Positions 11,394 through 22,379 of a stretch of 48,585 bases of DNA are shown piece by piece. The position numbers and the translations under genes were made by a program. Position 1 is the first letter of the stretch. Each line of letters begins with the position of its first letter. Below the pieces are notes generated by a model. It was not told the origin of the DNA, searched no databases, and saw only the letters and a list, made by a program, of their open reading frames with translations. Origin of the DNA: Trametes villosa (lineage: Eukaryota; Basidiomycota; Agaricomycetes; Polyporales; Polyporaceae); assembly GCA_002964805.2 (NCBI GenBank), contig PUDQ02000074.1, positions 1 to 48,585 on the forward strand, given 5' to 3'.

Positions 11394-12287
11394 ATGCTGC
11401 TATGCGGCGAGGTTCTTGGGGCCACCTTCATGACAAGGCCCCTAAGTGAAAAACAGGTTTTTGGGGCCACCTCCGTGACAAGGCCCCTAAGTACAGAAAA
11501 GGTTGTTGGGGCCACCTTCATGACAAGGCCCCTAAGTGAGAAAGAATTTTTGAGCAGCAGTTACAAGAGAGTTTATCTATATCCGTGTGATTTCTCTGCA
11601 GTACAGCGTAGTCATCCTTCATGTCAGACTGCCTCATCTATATGTTGCCTTTGTGCTGACAGGCATTATATCAAGTATTTATATCCTGTAGGTCATACAT
11701 CAGTACAACTTTCCAGGCGAATAAAGCTGCTAAGCATGAGACACTTCTTCAACCGGCATGACTTTGTAGTAGCATTACAACAAAGCTGTAGCAATTGTAC
11801 ACTTCCATATCACACACTGGCATTACACAGACACAAGTTGTCTTTTGGCTCACGTGCACAAATAAGCTTGGTAGGTGGTGCTGTAATATCTGAACACAAA
11901 AGCAGAGGCAGAGCCAGCAATATATGGTCTATTGAAGAGTTGTCCCGGTATAAACCCACTTTGACTAGCTCAGTACATGATCGATATCAATTCCTAAAAT
12001 ATATTCCAGTAGTAACCACTGATAAAACTAGAGACTGTCCTACTGAAAATGTCTTTATTGACATACCTTTAGATATACTTACCACAAAACTTTTAAAGCC
12101 AATGCTTCTAGACATTGCACGTCAGCATCAGTTGCTTGAAGTGTCTAAGCATAAGACACGGGATTATATTGTTCAACAGCTTCTTCTGCATAAATGCATA
12201 AACTGTGGACACTTTGTTAGTGTCTTTGAACCGTGTGGAAAGATAAAGTCAGGACAGGCAAGGATGAAATCATTAAGAAAGAGATAA
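11394..12287 (+). pseudogene. N-terminal part of the Helitron protein, cut off by TAA
   Basis: This 297-codon frame is in the same phase as the main Helitron ORF at 12312 and is separated from it only by TAA (12285-12287) and eight sense codons. Its end, LLKPMLLDIARQHQLLEVSK, then CINCGHF, resembles the SAP-like helix and CxxC segment that begin many basidiomycete Helitron proteins, so it probably once formed the N-terminus of the same protein. An intron that removes the stop cannot be excluded, but no strong splice pair is visible. The true start is unknown: the first 50 codons are the 45-bp repeats, and a later Met, for example in MRHFFNRHDF, is possible. Confidence 0.55.
11411..11545. repeat. 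Three 45-bp direct repeats
   Basis: Units start at 11411, 11456 and 11501. Each carries ttggggcc and, 13 bp later, ggcccctaa, which are complementary and can form a stem. Read in the + frame they would encode 15-residue repeats (VLGATFMTRPLSEKQ and variants), but they sit at the very start of the Helitron reading frame and may be 5' non-coding sequence. Confidence 0.85.
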
Positions 12288-12311
12288 AGTCCAGCACCAT
12301 CTTGTCAAACT

Positions 12312-15300
12312 ATGTTCCCTCCAAAGCCAGTGTCTGCCCAGATCATTGAAGAAGTTGTCACAGGATTTTCCCAAGATATTATATCTAGTAACTTCATTGA
12401 ATCAGCTTGTGCTGTGTGTGCACAACTATGCTTTCAAACTTCATTATCTCCCATAGCTGATGTAGAATTTGATAAAAACCTGCTTCGTGCCAATCAACCA
12501 GTCACTAGGCGAGAACGTTGTACAGCATCTGACCAAATCACTGAACTTGCCGGCCCTACCCTTTTGCCTGATTGCAAGGATATTTGTAGATCATGCATGA
12601 TAGAGTTGGAGGCAGGCCGCACACCAGCAGACAGTCTTGCAAATGGTCTTTGGATTGGGGAAGTACCATCCCAGTTACAAAATCTGAGTTTCACTGAGAA
12701 GATGCTCATAGCACGTGTTAAACACAACCACTGCATTGTCAAGGTACATATGTCAGGTATGTCTAAGCTCCGGGCCAATGTAGTAAGCCATTCACTCCCA
12801 ATGCCCAAGATATATTCTGTACTGCCACCTAAATGTGAAGAGCTAAGTGAAGTGTTGGCCTTTTTATATCTGGGACCCAATCAACCAACGGCAAAGGAAT
12901 ACAAGCGCACACCCATGTTAGTCCGGCGCAACAAAGTGGCAGATGCACTAGAGTGGCTGAAACTAAATCATGCAGACTATGCTGATCTTCAAATCTCATA
13001 TGAGAATCTCAATTCATATTCTGAAAATGAACCACCAGTGATCGTAAACTACTCCAGAAGCATGGAATCTAACCAAGACCCAGAGGCTACCGCTGTGAAT
13101 GCATCTGAAGAGGATGAGGGTGCGGATGAGGGTGAATGCCCCTTTGTTGTCCACGGGCTGACTGGAGCAAGCCTGGAGCACATGGGAAAGGTTAGACCAT
13201 ACGAGATCACTGCACGTGCCATAGAACACTTCAAATCTGGGGGAAAGGTACTTGGGATAGGTCAGTCGGCTGAGCCAGAGAGCCTGTACCATAATCCCCA
13301 GCTCTATCCTCAGATGTTTCCATGGTTGTTCCCGTATGGCCTGGGTGGTCTCAATAATTCTGCAACCAGATGCAGGCCAGTGTCTGAAGAGCGCAGAAAG
13401 CAGCAGCTACTAATGTACCATGATAAGCGATTCCAACTAGAGCCTTTGTTTCCACTAGTTGCACTCAACCACGAGCAGATTAAAAAATCCACCACTGCAG
13501 GATATTTGTTGGCAGACAAAAACAAGTTTGGTGACATTGCCAACAGGCTGCTCAATATCAAGGACTCCACTCTAAGTGATATTATCCAGAGGCTGAGCAC
13601 TGGCTCTATGAAGCCAGAGACCGAGGATGAGAAAGCCTGCTTCAAGATTTTGAATGATCTGGATCATGTCAATTATAAGGTCCAAGGGTCCATTACAAGC
13701 AAAAAGTATATGCGCAATGAAATATGGTCCCTCGTGTCATATCTAGGTGCTCCCTCATGGTTTGTCACCTTTGCCCCTGCTGATGTCAAGCACCCCATTG
13801 CATTATATTTTGCTGATACAAATCAGAAATTTGTGCCTGCCTTCAGGGATAAAAATGAGCGCCTGCGTTTGATAGCCAATAATCCTGTAGCAGGTGCTCG
13901 CTTCTTCAAAATGATGGTGGAGCTGTTCATCAAGCATGTCCTCGGTGTAGGACTAGATAGACCGGGCTTATATGGCCAGACATCTGGATACTATGGGACT
14001 GTAGAGCAGCAGGGCCGGCTGACTTTGCACATGAACATGCTAATCTGGATCAAAAATTCACTGACCCCGCAGGAGATACGTGATAAAATCATGGACCCCA
14101 GCTCAGATTTCCAGAAGGCCATGGTGGAGTATCTGGAAAGTGTTCACATGGGAGAATTTATTACTGGGAGCATGGAAAATGTAAAACAGAATATTTCTGA
14201 AGAGGAGCATAAAAATCCTACCAGAACTTCCCCTACAGAGACACTGCCTGAAGCGCCACCCAAGAGATGTGACCACCCACCGAAGACAGAATGCATTGAG
14301 TGTCAGAAACACAAGTCGTGGTGGGACAGGTTCAGGCAGACCGTAGATGAGATATTATACCTGTCCAACAGACACACCTGCCGTGCATCATCCAAGAAGG
14401 ACAAGGCCAACCTGGGAAGGTCTGACAAGCCTGACTTTGATAACCGTGGCTGCACTGATAAAAATGGCAACTGCAAGGCCCGCTTTCCCAGGGAGACCCG
14501 CCCAGAAACCATAGTGGACCCTAGTACAGGTGCACTGCTTATGAAAAAGGGTGAAGCCTGGCTTAATACATTCACGCCTGCTGTTACATATCTGATGCGC
14601 AGCAACACTGATGTCACCAGCCTGCTCTCAGGCACTGCTATTAAATCTGTCATAGCCTATGTGGCAGATTATATTACAAAAACCCCACTCAAGACGCATG
14701 TGATGTTTCAGTCCATTCAGCAGGTGTTTGAGCGGAATGTGGAGCTACTAGGAAGTCAGAAGTCTACCAAGGAGAAGGCTCGCGCATTAATCACTAAAAT
14801 AGTAAACTCCCTCACAGCCTGCTCCGAAATTGGCGGACCCATGGCAGCCATGTACCTGCTCAAGCATCCCGACCATTACAAGAGCCACAGGTTCCGTACA
14901 TGCTTCTGGAAGGGGTATGTGTACGAGGTGATGCGCGCATGGGACTCTGCCAAGATTGCTGAGGAGGGCACTACTAAGGTGATGCTTGGCCTGGCAGGGA
15001 ATGGGGAGACCACCAGGCGGATTATTGCTCTTTCTCCTGTGCAAGATTATATATGGCGCCCCACAGAGTATGAAAATATGTCACTGTATGATTGGGTCCG
15101 GCTGGCAGAGAAGCAGCGCATCAGTGGCCGCAAGAAGGGCCCTAAGCTTGAGGAATATCCTGAACAAGAAGATGTAGACTCTGAGTTTGAGGACAATTAC
15201 AATGTCAGTGAAGATACTGAGCTCAAGGGTGCAGGACTGCCTGAAGAGGAGGAAGAAGAATCAGAGGATGAACTTTTGTTGACCAAGGCTTCTAATCAGC

Positions 15301-18300
15301 GCCTACAGGAAGATGAAGCCCCTAATCCTAAGAAAGCTAATTCTCGATCCAAATATGTTAGGTTTCATGAGAACCATCCGCAGCATGAGACCCACCATGT
15401 CAAGCTTCTGGATGAGTCAGAGGCATTTGTTCCCAACTTCATTGGCGGCTCACTTCCACGCCGGGATGCAGGCAACTGGGAGCAGTACTGCATGACCATG
15501 CTCACACTCTTCAAGCCATGGCGGGTGGGGCAGGATTTGAGGCCAAGTGAGGATGTGCTCTGGGACGATGTATTCAACGGATATTCATTCACTGAGAGGC
15601 AGAAGGAGGTCATGAAGTTTTTCCATATCAAATATGAGTGCAATGGTGCCAGAGATGACTTTTCCGCAGCTCGCAAAAAGGGTGCAAAGACCGGCAGCTC
15701 GCCTTTCAACTTGGATAATGCCACCCTCGATGACATGGACACCCAGTATTATAATGATGATGGTCAACTGAATATCAGTGAAATTGAAGCCATGGTTCTG
15801 CGTGCTAATGACTGGACAGAGCTGAGCAACGCAGAAATCAGCAGGCGGACCCAAATGGCCCAGGCAGAACAAATTATTCAGGGCTCTGGCTGGCTAGACC
15901 CCATGAAAGAAAAGGCAGCAGCTGATCTGCCCTCACGGTTTCAAAGCAAGGAAGACATGAGCTCAGCTGACTGGAAGAATATTCTTGCCAGCAAGCGCCA
16001 GGAAATATTGGATGCCCGAGATGCACAGGCTGCTCTGAAAAAACCTGCAAATGCAAATAATTCCCTGCCTGCCAACACAGAAGTCGACGAGGTCAAGGTG
16101 ATTGACAAGTCATACTATATGAGCAAAGCATTCAGAGCAAAGGACCAGGAGGCGCAGGCACTCATTGACACCACTGCCAGGGAATTCAGCCTCAATGAAG
16201 CACAGGAGCGGGCCTTCCGTGTTGTAGCCAACCATGCTGTAGAGTCAAATGGCGAGCATCTTAAAATGTATCTTGGGGGCATGGCGGGCACTGGAAAGTC
16301 CCAGGTCATCAAAGCCCTCACGCACTTTTTTGCCGCACGCCAGGAAAGCTACCGGTTTATGTGCATGGCACCCACTGGATCTGCTGCTGCCCTGATCGGA
16401 GGCTCTACATACCACTCAATGCTGGGTCTCAGGCAGAACAGCTCCTCAGACTCTGTTGCCACCTTGCTGCAAGTGCGTGCACGCCTCCAGAATGTTGAAT
16501 ATATGTTTATTGATGAGATCAGCATGGTTGACTGTGGCAGTGTATATACCATCTGCGCAAAAATGTGTGCAGCACTCAAAAATGATGGAGCACCATTTGG
16601 GGGCATCAATATGATTTTTGCAGGGGACTTTGCCCAGCTGCCCCCTGCCGTGAGCGGCAATGCATTATATTCACACAAGGTTGGCCGGGTCATCCACCGC
16701 ACCCACAGCCATGCACAGCAGCAAGCCTCTATTGGCAAGGCACTGTGGCACCAGTTCACCACCGTGGTCATATTGAGAGAGAACATGCGGCAGCGGTCCC
16801 AGGGTGTGAATGATGCCAAGCTCAGAACAGCGCTGGAAAATCTCAGATATAAATCCTGCACACCTGAGGACATCCAGCTTCTCCAATCTCGTGTTGCAGG
16901 CCGTGGACCAGGGAGACCCAAACTCAACCAGCCATGCTTCCGCAATGTCTCTATTATCACAGCCTGGAATACCCACAGAGACAAGATCAATGAGCTGGGC
17001 TGCGAGCGGTTTGCAAGGGAAAATGGCCAGCCCCTGACTGCGTTTTATTCTGTTGACAAGCTGTCCGCCAGCAATGACGATGAAGCAACTAAAAAGCAGA
17101 GGAGGCAGACTATGAATCCCAGGCGCTCTACCAATATTCTCAGCCCTGAACTCCAGGACTGCCTGTGGAATCTCTCACATACCCTGACAGACCACCTGCC
17201 TGGCAAGCTCACGCTGTGCGTTGGGATGCCAGTGATGATTAAAATCAATGAAGCGACAGAGTGCTGTGTGACCAATGGTGCAGAGGGAGTGGTGGTAGGC
17301 TGGAAGTCCAGACCCATCAGCGAAGACAAGGAGACACTGGAGACATTATTTGTCAAGCTCACTGCTGCACCCACTCCAGTGAAACTGGAAGGACTCCCAG
17401 AAAATGTAGTGCCCATCAGCCACCAGTCGCGCAAGATCAGATGCAAGATGCCCAATGGAAATTTCCTGTCCATCTCCCGGGACCAGGTGTCTGTGATTCC
17501 CAACTTTGCCATGACAGACTTTGGTTCCCAGGGGCGCACCCGGCCGCACAATGTGTGTGATTTACAGAATTGCCGCTCGCATCAGTCAATATACACGTGC
17601 CTGTCTAGGGGATCCACATACAATGGGACTATTATTGTGCAGCCCTTTGACCCGCGGAAGCTGACTGGGGGAATAGCAGGAAGTCTGCGCCAGGAGTTCA
17701 GGGAGCTTGAACTGCTGGATGAGATAACCAAACTGCGCTACCTGGGCAAGATTTCGCCCACAGTCACTGGCATCACACGCAATGAGCTGGTCCATTCATT
17801 CAGACAGTGGAAGGGCGAGAAATTCATGCCCAAGACAATGCATGCTGCCCTGACTTGGAATGCCAATGACCCTTTCCCAGTTGAAGACGTCCAAAGTGAT
17901 GCATCGTGGCAGGTGATTGAAAAATCCAAACCCAAGGATAAAAAGCAGCCCAAGCCAACAGAAATTCAGGATCCCCAGAGTAAGACATCTGGATTTGTTG
18001 CAGCAAAGGGTACACAAGCCCTGACAACTGTAAGCAACACCATTGATAAGAAAGCAACTAAGCGGAAAAGGGAGGATCATTCTGATGATGTGGTTGCTTC
18101 TAAGAAAGTGCGCGGTGAAGGGTCAGCTCCCAGAGTCAGCCTGGTAGGATTCAAGTGGGACAGTACCAACTACAGCTGTGCCTATGACAGTATTCTCACA
18201 GTATTGCTCACAGTATTTAATGAGTGTAAGCAGCAGTGGGGTGAAATAATGCCTGCACAAAATCCTCTACTGTCCAAAATTACTGAAGGCTTCAACTACA

Positions 18301-18970
18301 GTTGTACAAATATTAGTGACTACACAATCACAATCAGGCAGTCAATCAGAAATATTCTCCATGCCCAGGATCCTGAAATTTATCCTAATGGACCAGTGGG
18401 AACTGACATCTATGCCCTTGTGAGAGAGCTGCTGCAAGCCTGTGAAGACACCCAGACCCAATATTATGCATGTCAATCATGCCATTATTCTAGCGAGGCT
18501 GAGGGGGCCAGCAATATTCTCTGGGACACCTCTAAGCAGATCTGGAAAAACAGCTTGTACAAAGGAGGGTCTACAAGGGCCAGAGTATTACTGCCTGGAT
18601 GGGTGCCATCTTCAACCAGAAGACAAGCCAGACATGCCCCCAGTGTGAGCGGCCATTGCATCAGTGCATAAAACATGAGACCGCCCCTGCTTTTGTGGCA
18701 TTCAATATCCACAATGTCAAGGCAGAAATCTGCACTGAAGTCCCCTTGCCAGACCATGTAGATAGATATAGGCTGTGTGGGTTAATTTACTTTGGCAAGT
18801 TTCACTTCACATGCCGTGTAGTGGACAAACATGGTGATGTATGGTTCCATGATGGGATTAAAACCGGGACTAGTCTTGTAGAAGAGGGAAATATCATCAA
18901 CCTTGATTCTAACTTGCTACAGAGAGCAGGGAAGAGGCGGGTAAGTGTTCTTTTGTATACCAGGTTGTAG
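12312..18970 (+). CDS. Helitron Rep/helicase with C-terminal protease-like domain (frameshifted)
   Basis: The main ORF has 2119 codons (12312-18671). Residues 1-270 contain a CxxC region and a DUF6570-like part. The Rep part includes YYGTVEQQGRLTLHMNMLIW; the canonical HUH (H-x-H) reads H573-M-N575, so the second His is missing. The Rep tyrosines Y783 and Y787 in AYVADYITK are present. The helicase has Walker A GMAGTGKS (1323-1330), Walker B with D1401 and E1402, GDFAQLPP, and late motifs around SQGRTRPHN and YTCLSRG. From about residue 1947 a ubiquitin-hydrolase-like Cys box follows (NYSCAYDS, Cys 1956). At about 18550-18580 the frame shifts: the matching His box (YRLCGLIYFGKFHF, then VWFHDGI) is read from 18599 on in another frame, which ends naturally in LLYTRL at 18970. 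An indel of one or two bases is therefore likely. The protein would nick and unwind DNA for rolling-circle transposition, but the lost His and the frameshift make this copy doubtful as an active source. Confidence 0.9.
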
Positions 18971-20700
18971 ATATCATTTCACTGTTCATTTATTGGAGTT
19001 GTAGCTTTATGTCCACACTAGTCAATAGCGACATAAAAACAATGTATTATGATCAAACATTATATCAATAATAAACTTCACTCCTCATCAATTGTACCTA
19101 CCGGAAACAGCCCTCTCCTCCTCAGAGTACCGAATGTGGGTGCTAAACAAACAATGGAGTTGTGGATTCCTTCCCCAAAAATTTATGCTCTCATAATGAA
19201 CGCGTAGAGCGAAGGCCAGCTATCCAGGACCCCACGGGCTGTGGGTGTTGATAGACACTGGAGCATGCAGGCCTCAGTTTTCGACAACTTGAACATAATC
19301 CTCGGCGATGGACACGTTGTACATGCATGTACGTTATAGTGCATGTTGTGCGCATCCCACTATAGCATAGTGAGTGAAGCACAAGCACGCCCAGGGCCGC
19401 ATACTAGATGGCTGTGGGAATACACAAATGGGAACAGGCGGGCAACCTTCAACAAACTAGTTTGACAACAACCAGCACGTACCCTGGTGTCGGCAACATG
19501 GGCCACAGAATAGCAGAAGCGACGGGGTGCTCGGAGTACACTCCGCTACCATAGGCCTCTTGGCCGCTGCTGCGGCTTGCGTGCCTGCTACCAGCTCGGT
19601 ATGCCCTTTCAACTTCCTCTTGATTGCGCATGCATGCCGCTTTGGGGAAAGACGCTGTCACATTGTGCAATGATTCTGTGGGTGCGCCCCATAGGGGCGC
19701 CATTGTACAGTACACACTAGAGGCTGAGGGGCTTGGCTGGGGTTCAGTGTGGAGAGGACAAGGACGGTGCACAGACAACGCCACGCCTCCACCATACATT
19801 GTGGGAGGGCCGCAGAGCTACAGCGGCTGGGCTCGGTCCTACACAATGAGTCCATGTGCCCGCACGTCCCCCAGCACACAGCCCGCAACATGTGCCCGGG
19901 AGGCAAACAGCCGGGTAGGGAGGGAGGGTAGGGAGGGAGTGCATAGTCAGCTGTAAGAATACCACCCACAGTGGTTGTGCTGAAAGACAGCTGGGCGACA
20001 ACACAGTACAATCAAGCGGGGGAGCCACTGGTAAGAAGTGACACCCCACAGCCCAGCCTGCCCCGGTGCAACAACTGCGAGGGATGCAGACACATGCTCA
20101 GCCCACAAAATCAACAACTGGGCTACTACTGATACACAGTGAACACTTATGAGTAGACGGCCAACAACAAGGGCAGTCTGAGTAAGCCCAGAGGAGCATG
20201 AGGCATGCACGAGCATACAAGGGCATAGTGGGGCATGTGGCTGCTGCTTATTGTGGAGTTGGATAGCGGGGCGTGCACAGATGTGGCATGCACAGGCGTC
20301 ATATAGCATAGCGTGAGCTGTTGCAAGGGGCCCAGTTAGCAGAAGCGGAGGCAAGGGGATACTAGCAGACATACTAGTACGCTAGCCTATGCGCACGGCA
20401 CTAGCAGGGCGCATGCAGGTGTGGTGGGGCGTACACGGGCATGGGTGTGCAAGAGCGCGTTGGAGCATGTGAGTGTTGTGCGCATAGCGGAGCGTGAGGG
20501 TGCAGAGCAGGCAGGGATGTAGTGGGGTGTACAAATGCATAGCAGGGTGTGTAGCTGCGTAGCGGGTGGTTTCAGTTCTAGTTGCGTGGAGGGGCATGCA
20601 ATCACATAGCTAGCTTTGTCAAACAGCACAGGTGGCATTACTTCATCCTTGTGCTAGCAAAGGTTAGAGAGTATTGAAAGCTGAGGGTAAGGGTGGTCTG
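18971..20700. other. No gene; low-complexity T/G-rich sequence
   Basis: Only ORFs under 150 codons occur, on both strands and overlapping, with no domain. At 20160-20600 a loose motif (gcatag followed by gggg or gcgtg) recurs every 20-45 bp, which looks like a decayed minisatellite. A G-quadruplex motif is listed separately. Confidence 0.6.
19913..19937 (+). other. G-quadruplex motif (six runs of GGG)
   Basis: Six GGG runs are separated by 1-2 base loops (ta or a). This meets the standard G4 pattern with very short loops and is therefore predicted to be stable. Nothing coding is nearby. Confidence 0.85.
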
Positions 20701-22252
20701 ATACTCACGAAGATAAGCAGTGAGTCACGAGCCCATTGCATTGAGCTGGCCTGGGTAGAGGTCTTCTATGAGGTGTGCAACGAGACGAGAGAAGTTTCAA
20801 GGTAGCGAGTGCAGGCAAGAACCCAAAGAAGCCCGCTAGGGCACCCAGTGTGTGTCGAAGACGGTCGGGACCGAGGGGAGGTGAGACAGGAGAGTTGAGG
20901 ACAGCGACAAGAGCAATTGATGAGGTGGCAGGACAAGGAGAGAGCCAGGCGCCTAAGTACTTCCAGCAACAGTGATAATGAATGTCGTAAGAGAGAAACA
21001 TTGATCTTCAATGTCCACCGTTTGCAACTTGGCAGCCAAGGACCTACAGACCTACGGGAGCAGGAGGAGGCGAGGAGGCGAGGCGAGCAGCGGGGATGCA
21101 CTCTTTTCTTTCCTTGACTTAGACCTGTGCCATCAGGGAGCGTAGTCGGCCTATCCATAGGGCAAATCATGGAGAATGAGACTGACATCATGATACAAGA
21201 ACGGAAACATTTCCACAAGAACAGAGCACCAAAGCTCGACGGTGCTGGTAGGTGGTGTTAGTTTCAAAGCCACATTTATAACACTTGACTCACTTCAAGG
21301 CACGCCAATGTCCAAGTTGGTCTGTTGCACCCTCCAGGGCTGTTTTTGTCAACGACCTTGATTGTGAGAAATGCCTCCTGTAGATGCCGAACTCCCTGGT
21401 GTCCACAACCAACGTGAGTGGGACTTTCAACGCCAGGTGTGCGGGGAGCTCGAGATGCTCGTGGAAGAAGCAAGTGACTTCTTGACGCTGGAAGGGCATA
21501 CATCAGCTAGCCATCTACAAGCTCACAATGAATGAGAGAGACGCACTTGAAGCACCTGGACTCCTAGGATGTGGCACACAGAGCGGGTGAAGATGTGGAA
21601 CATGGTCACCCATACTACGATTCTCAAGGACGGCATGCGTCCTGGGCTTGGGTTAACTGTATGGATGGAAGTATAACTGGTTTTGTAGATGCCACCTTTG
21701 ACCCCAATGATCATCTGCATGTCCACTGTGGACAGGGGCTTGCAGTCAAACAGGGGGAAGAAGTGCTGCTGTACAACATTGAGCTCAGAGGGGATGGTGC
21801 CTGATGACAGTTCTTGAACAGCCTCCGCAGCTGTCTGGCTTCCGGTCGTTGTAAGCGTTGCGGGTGTAGCAATCGTGGGCGCAAGCACAGCAGGGGTTGC
21901 AGGGGTTGCAGGAGTGGGCACAGGTGCTGCGGGAGTCACAGGTGTCGCGGGTGTTGTGGGTGTCATGGGTGTTGCCGTTGTTGCAGGAGTGGGCACAGGT
22001 GTGAGATTGAAGAAAAAGGGGGCTCCCTGATTTCCAATCCGCTACTCGTTCATTGTAGGTCCTGATGAGGGAGCCTTCGCCTTCGTTGAGGTGCAGCAGA
22101 CGAATAGAAAAATGGTTCACTTGTGGGTATAAATGCTGGGCCACGGGGAGGAGCCACTGCAGGACATGTTGAAAGGTGTTCAGTTGTTGTATGAAGCGGC
22201 AGATCTGGACTTCACCGAGACCGTGATCACCACTGTCTCCGGACATGGACAC
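20700..22252 (-). pseudogene. Possible decayed minus-strand gene with Thr/Pro repeats
   Basis: A start at 22252 opens a 155-codon frame (MSMSGDSGDHGLGEVQICRF). In a neighbouring frame, 21996-21523 encodes a TPAT/TPTT repeat followed by a more normal-looking segment (SELNVVQQHFFPLFDCKPLS). The two frames overlap in the repeat (about 21880-22010), so a frameshift or an unseen intron separates them. Short frames continue downstream to about 20700 with possible splice sites, but I could not build a continuous model. There is no known domain. It may be a genuine but misread gene; a pseudogene is equally likely. Confidence 0.3.
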
Positions 22253-22283
22253 TATGCTGCAACGTTAAAGAGATTTGTGTGAA

Positions 22284-22360
22284 GAGCCAAACAAGACCAA
22301 AGCCAATGGCAGGGAACGCAGATTCCGCGTTCCCTGCCATCAGCTCTGGCTTTGTTTGTT
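22284..22360. repeat. Imperfect palindrome, relative of the one at 5786
   Basis: A perfect 14-bp stem (atggcagggaacgc with gcgttccctgccat) around a 7-base loop is flanked by imperfectly paired arms (gccaaacaagaccaaagcc against ggctttgtttgttc). The outer arm ccaaaca.gaccaaagc and the central aacgc..att..gcgtt are shared with the 74-bp palindrome at 5786-5859. Both appear to be copies of one small foldback family. Confidence 0.75.
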
Positions 22361-22379
22361 CTCAGCCACAGCTGACATC

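Larger units (their letters stand above)
11394..18970 (+). mobile_element. Helitron (rolling-circle transposon), coding part
   Basis: One reading frame runs from 11394 to 18671 with a single TAA at 12285-12287, and a shifted frame continues to 18970. It encodes, in order, a Cys-rich N-terminal part, a Rep/HUH (Helitron-like N) region, a Pif1/RecD-type helicase and a ubiquitin-protease-like domain. This is the usual order in Agaricomycete Helitrons. The element ends (5' TC, 3' CTRR with a preceding hairpin) could not be located, so the boundaries given are those of the coding part. The broken frame and the altered HUH motif suggest a recently inactivated copy. Confidence 0.88.

Noticed and set aside
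18930..19010. An intron after AAGAGGCG (gtaagt) at the end of the Helitron gene
   Set aside because: Read without the intron the frame ends in VSVLLYTRL, which fits the natural C-terminus of this protein family better.
18971..19200. Helitron 3' end (hairpin plus CTRR)
   Set aside because: CTAG words occur, but none follows a convincing short hairpin at the right distance.
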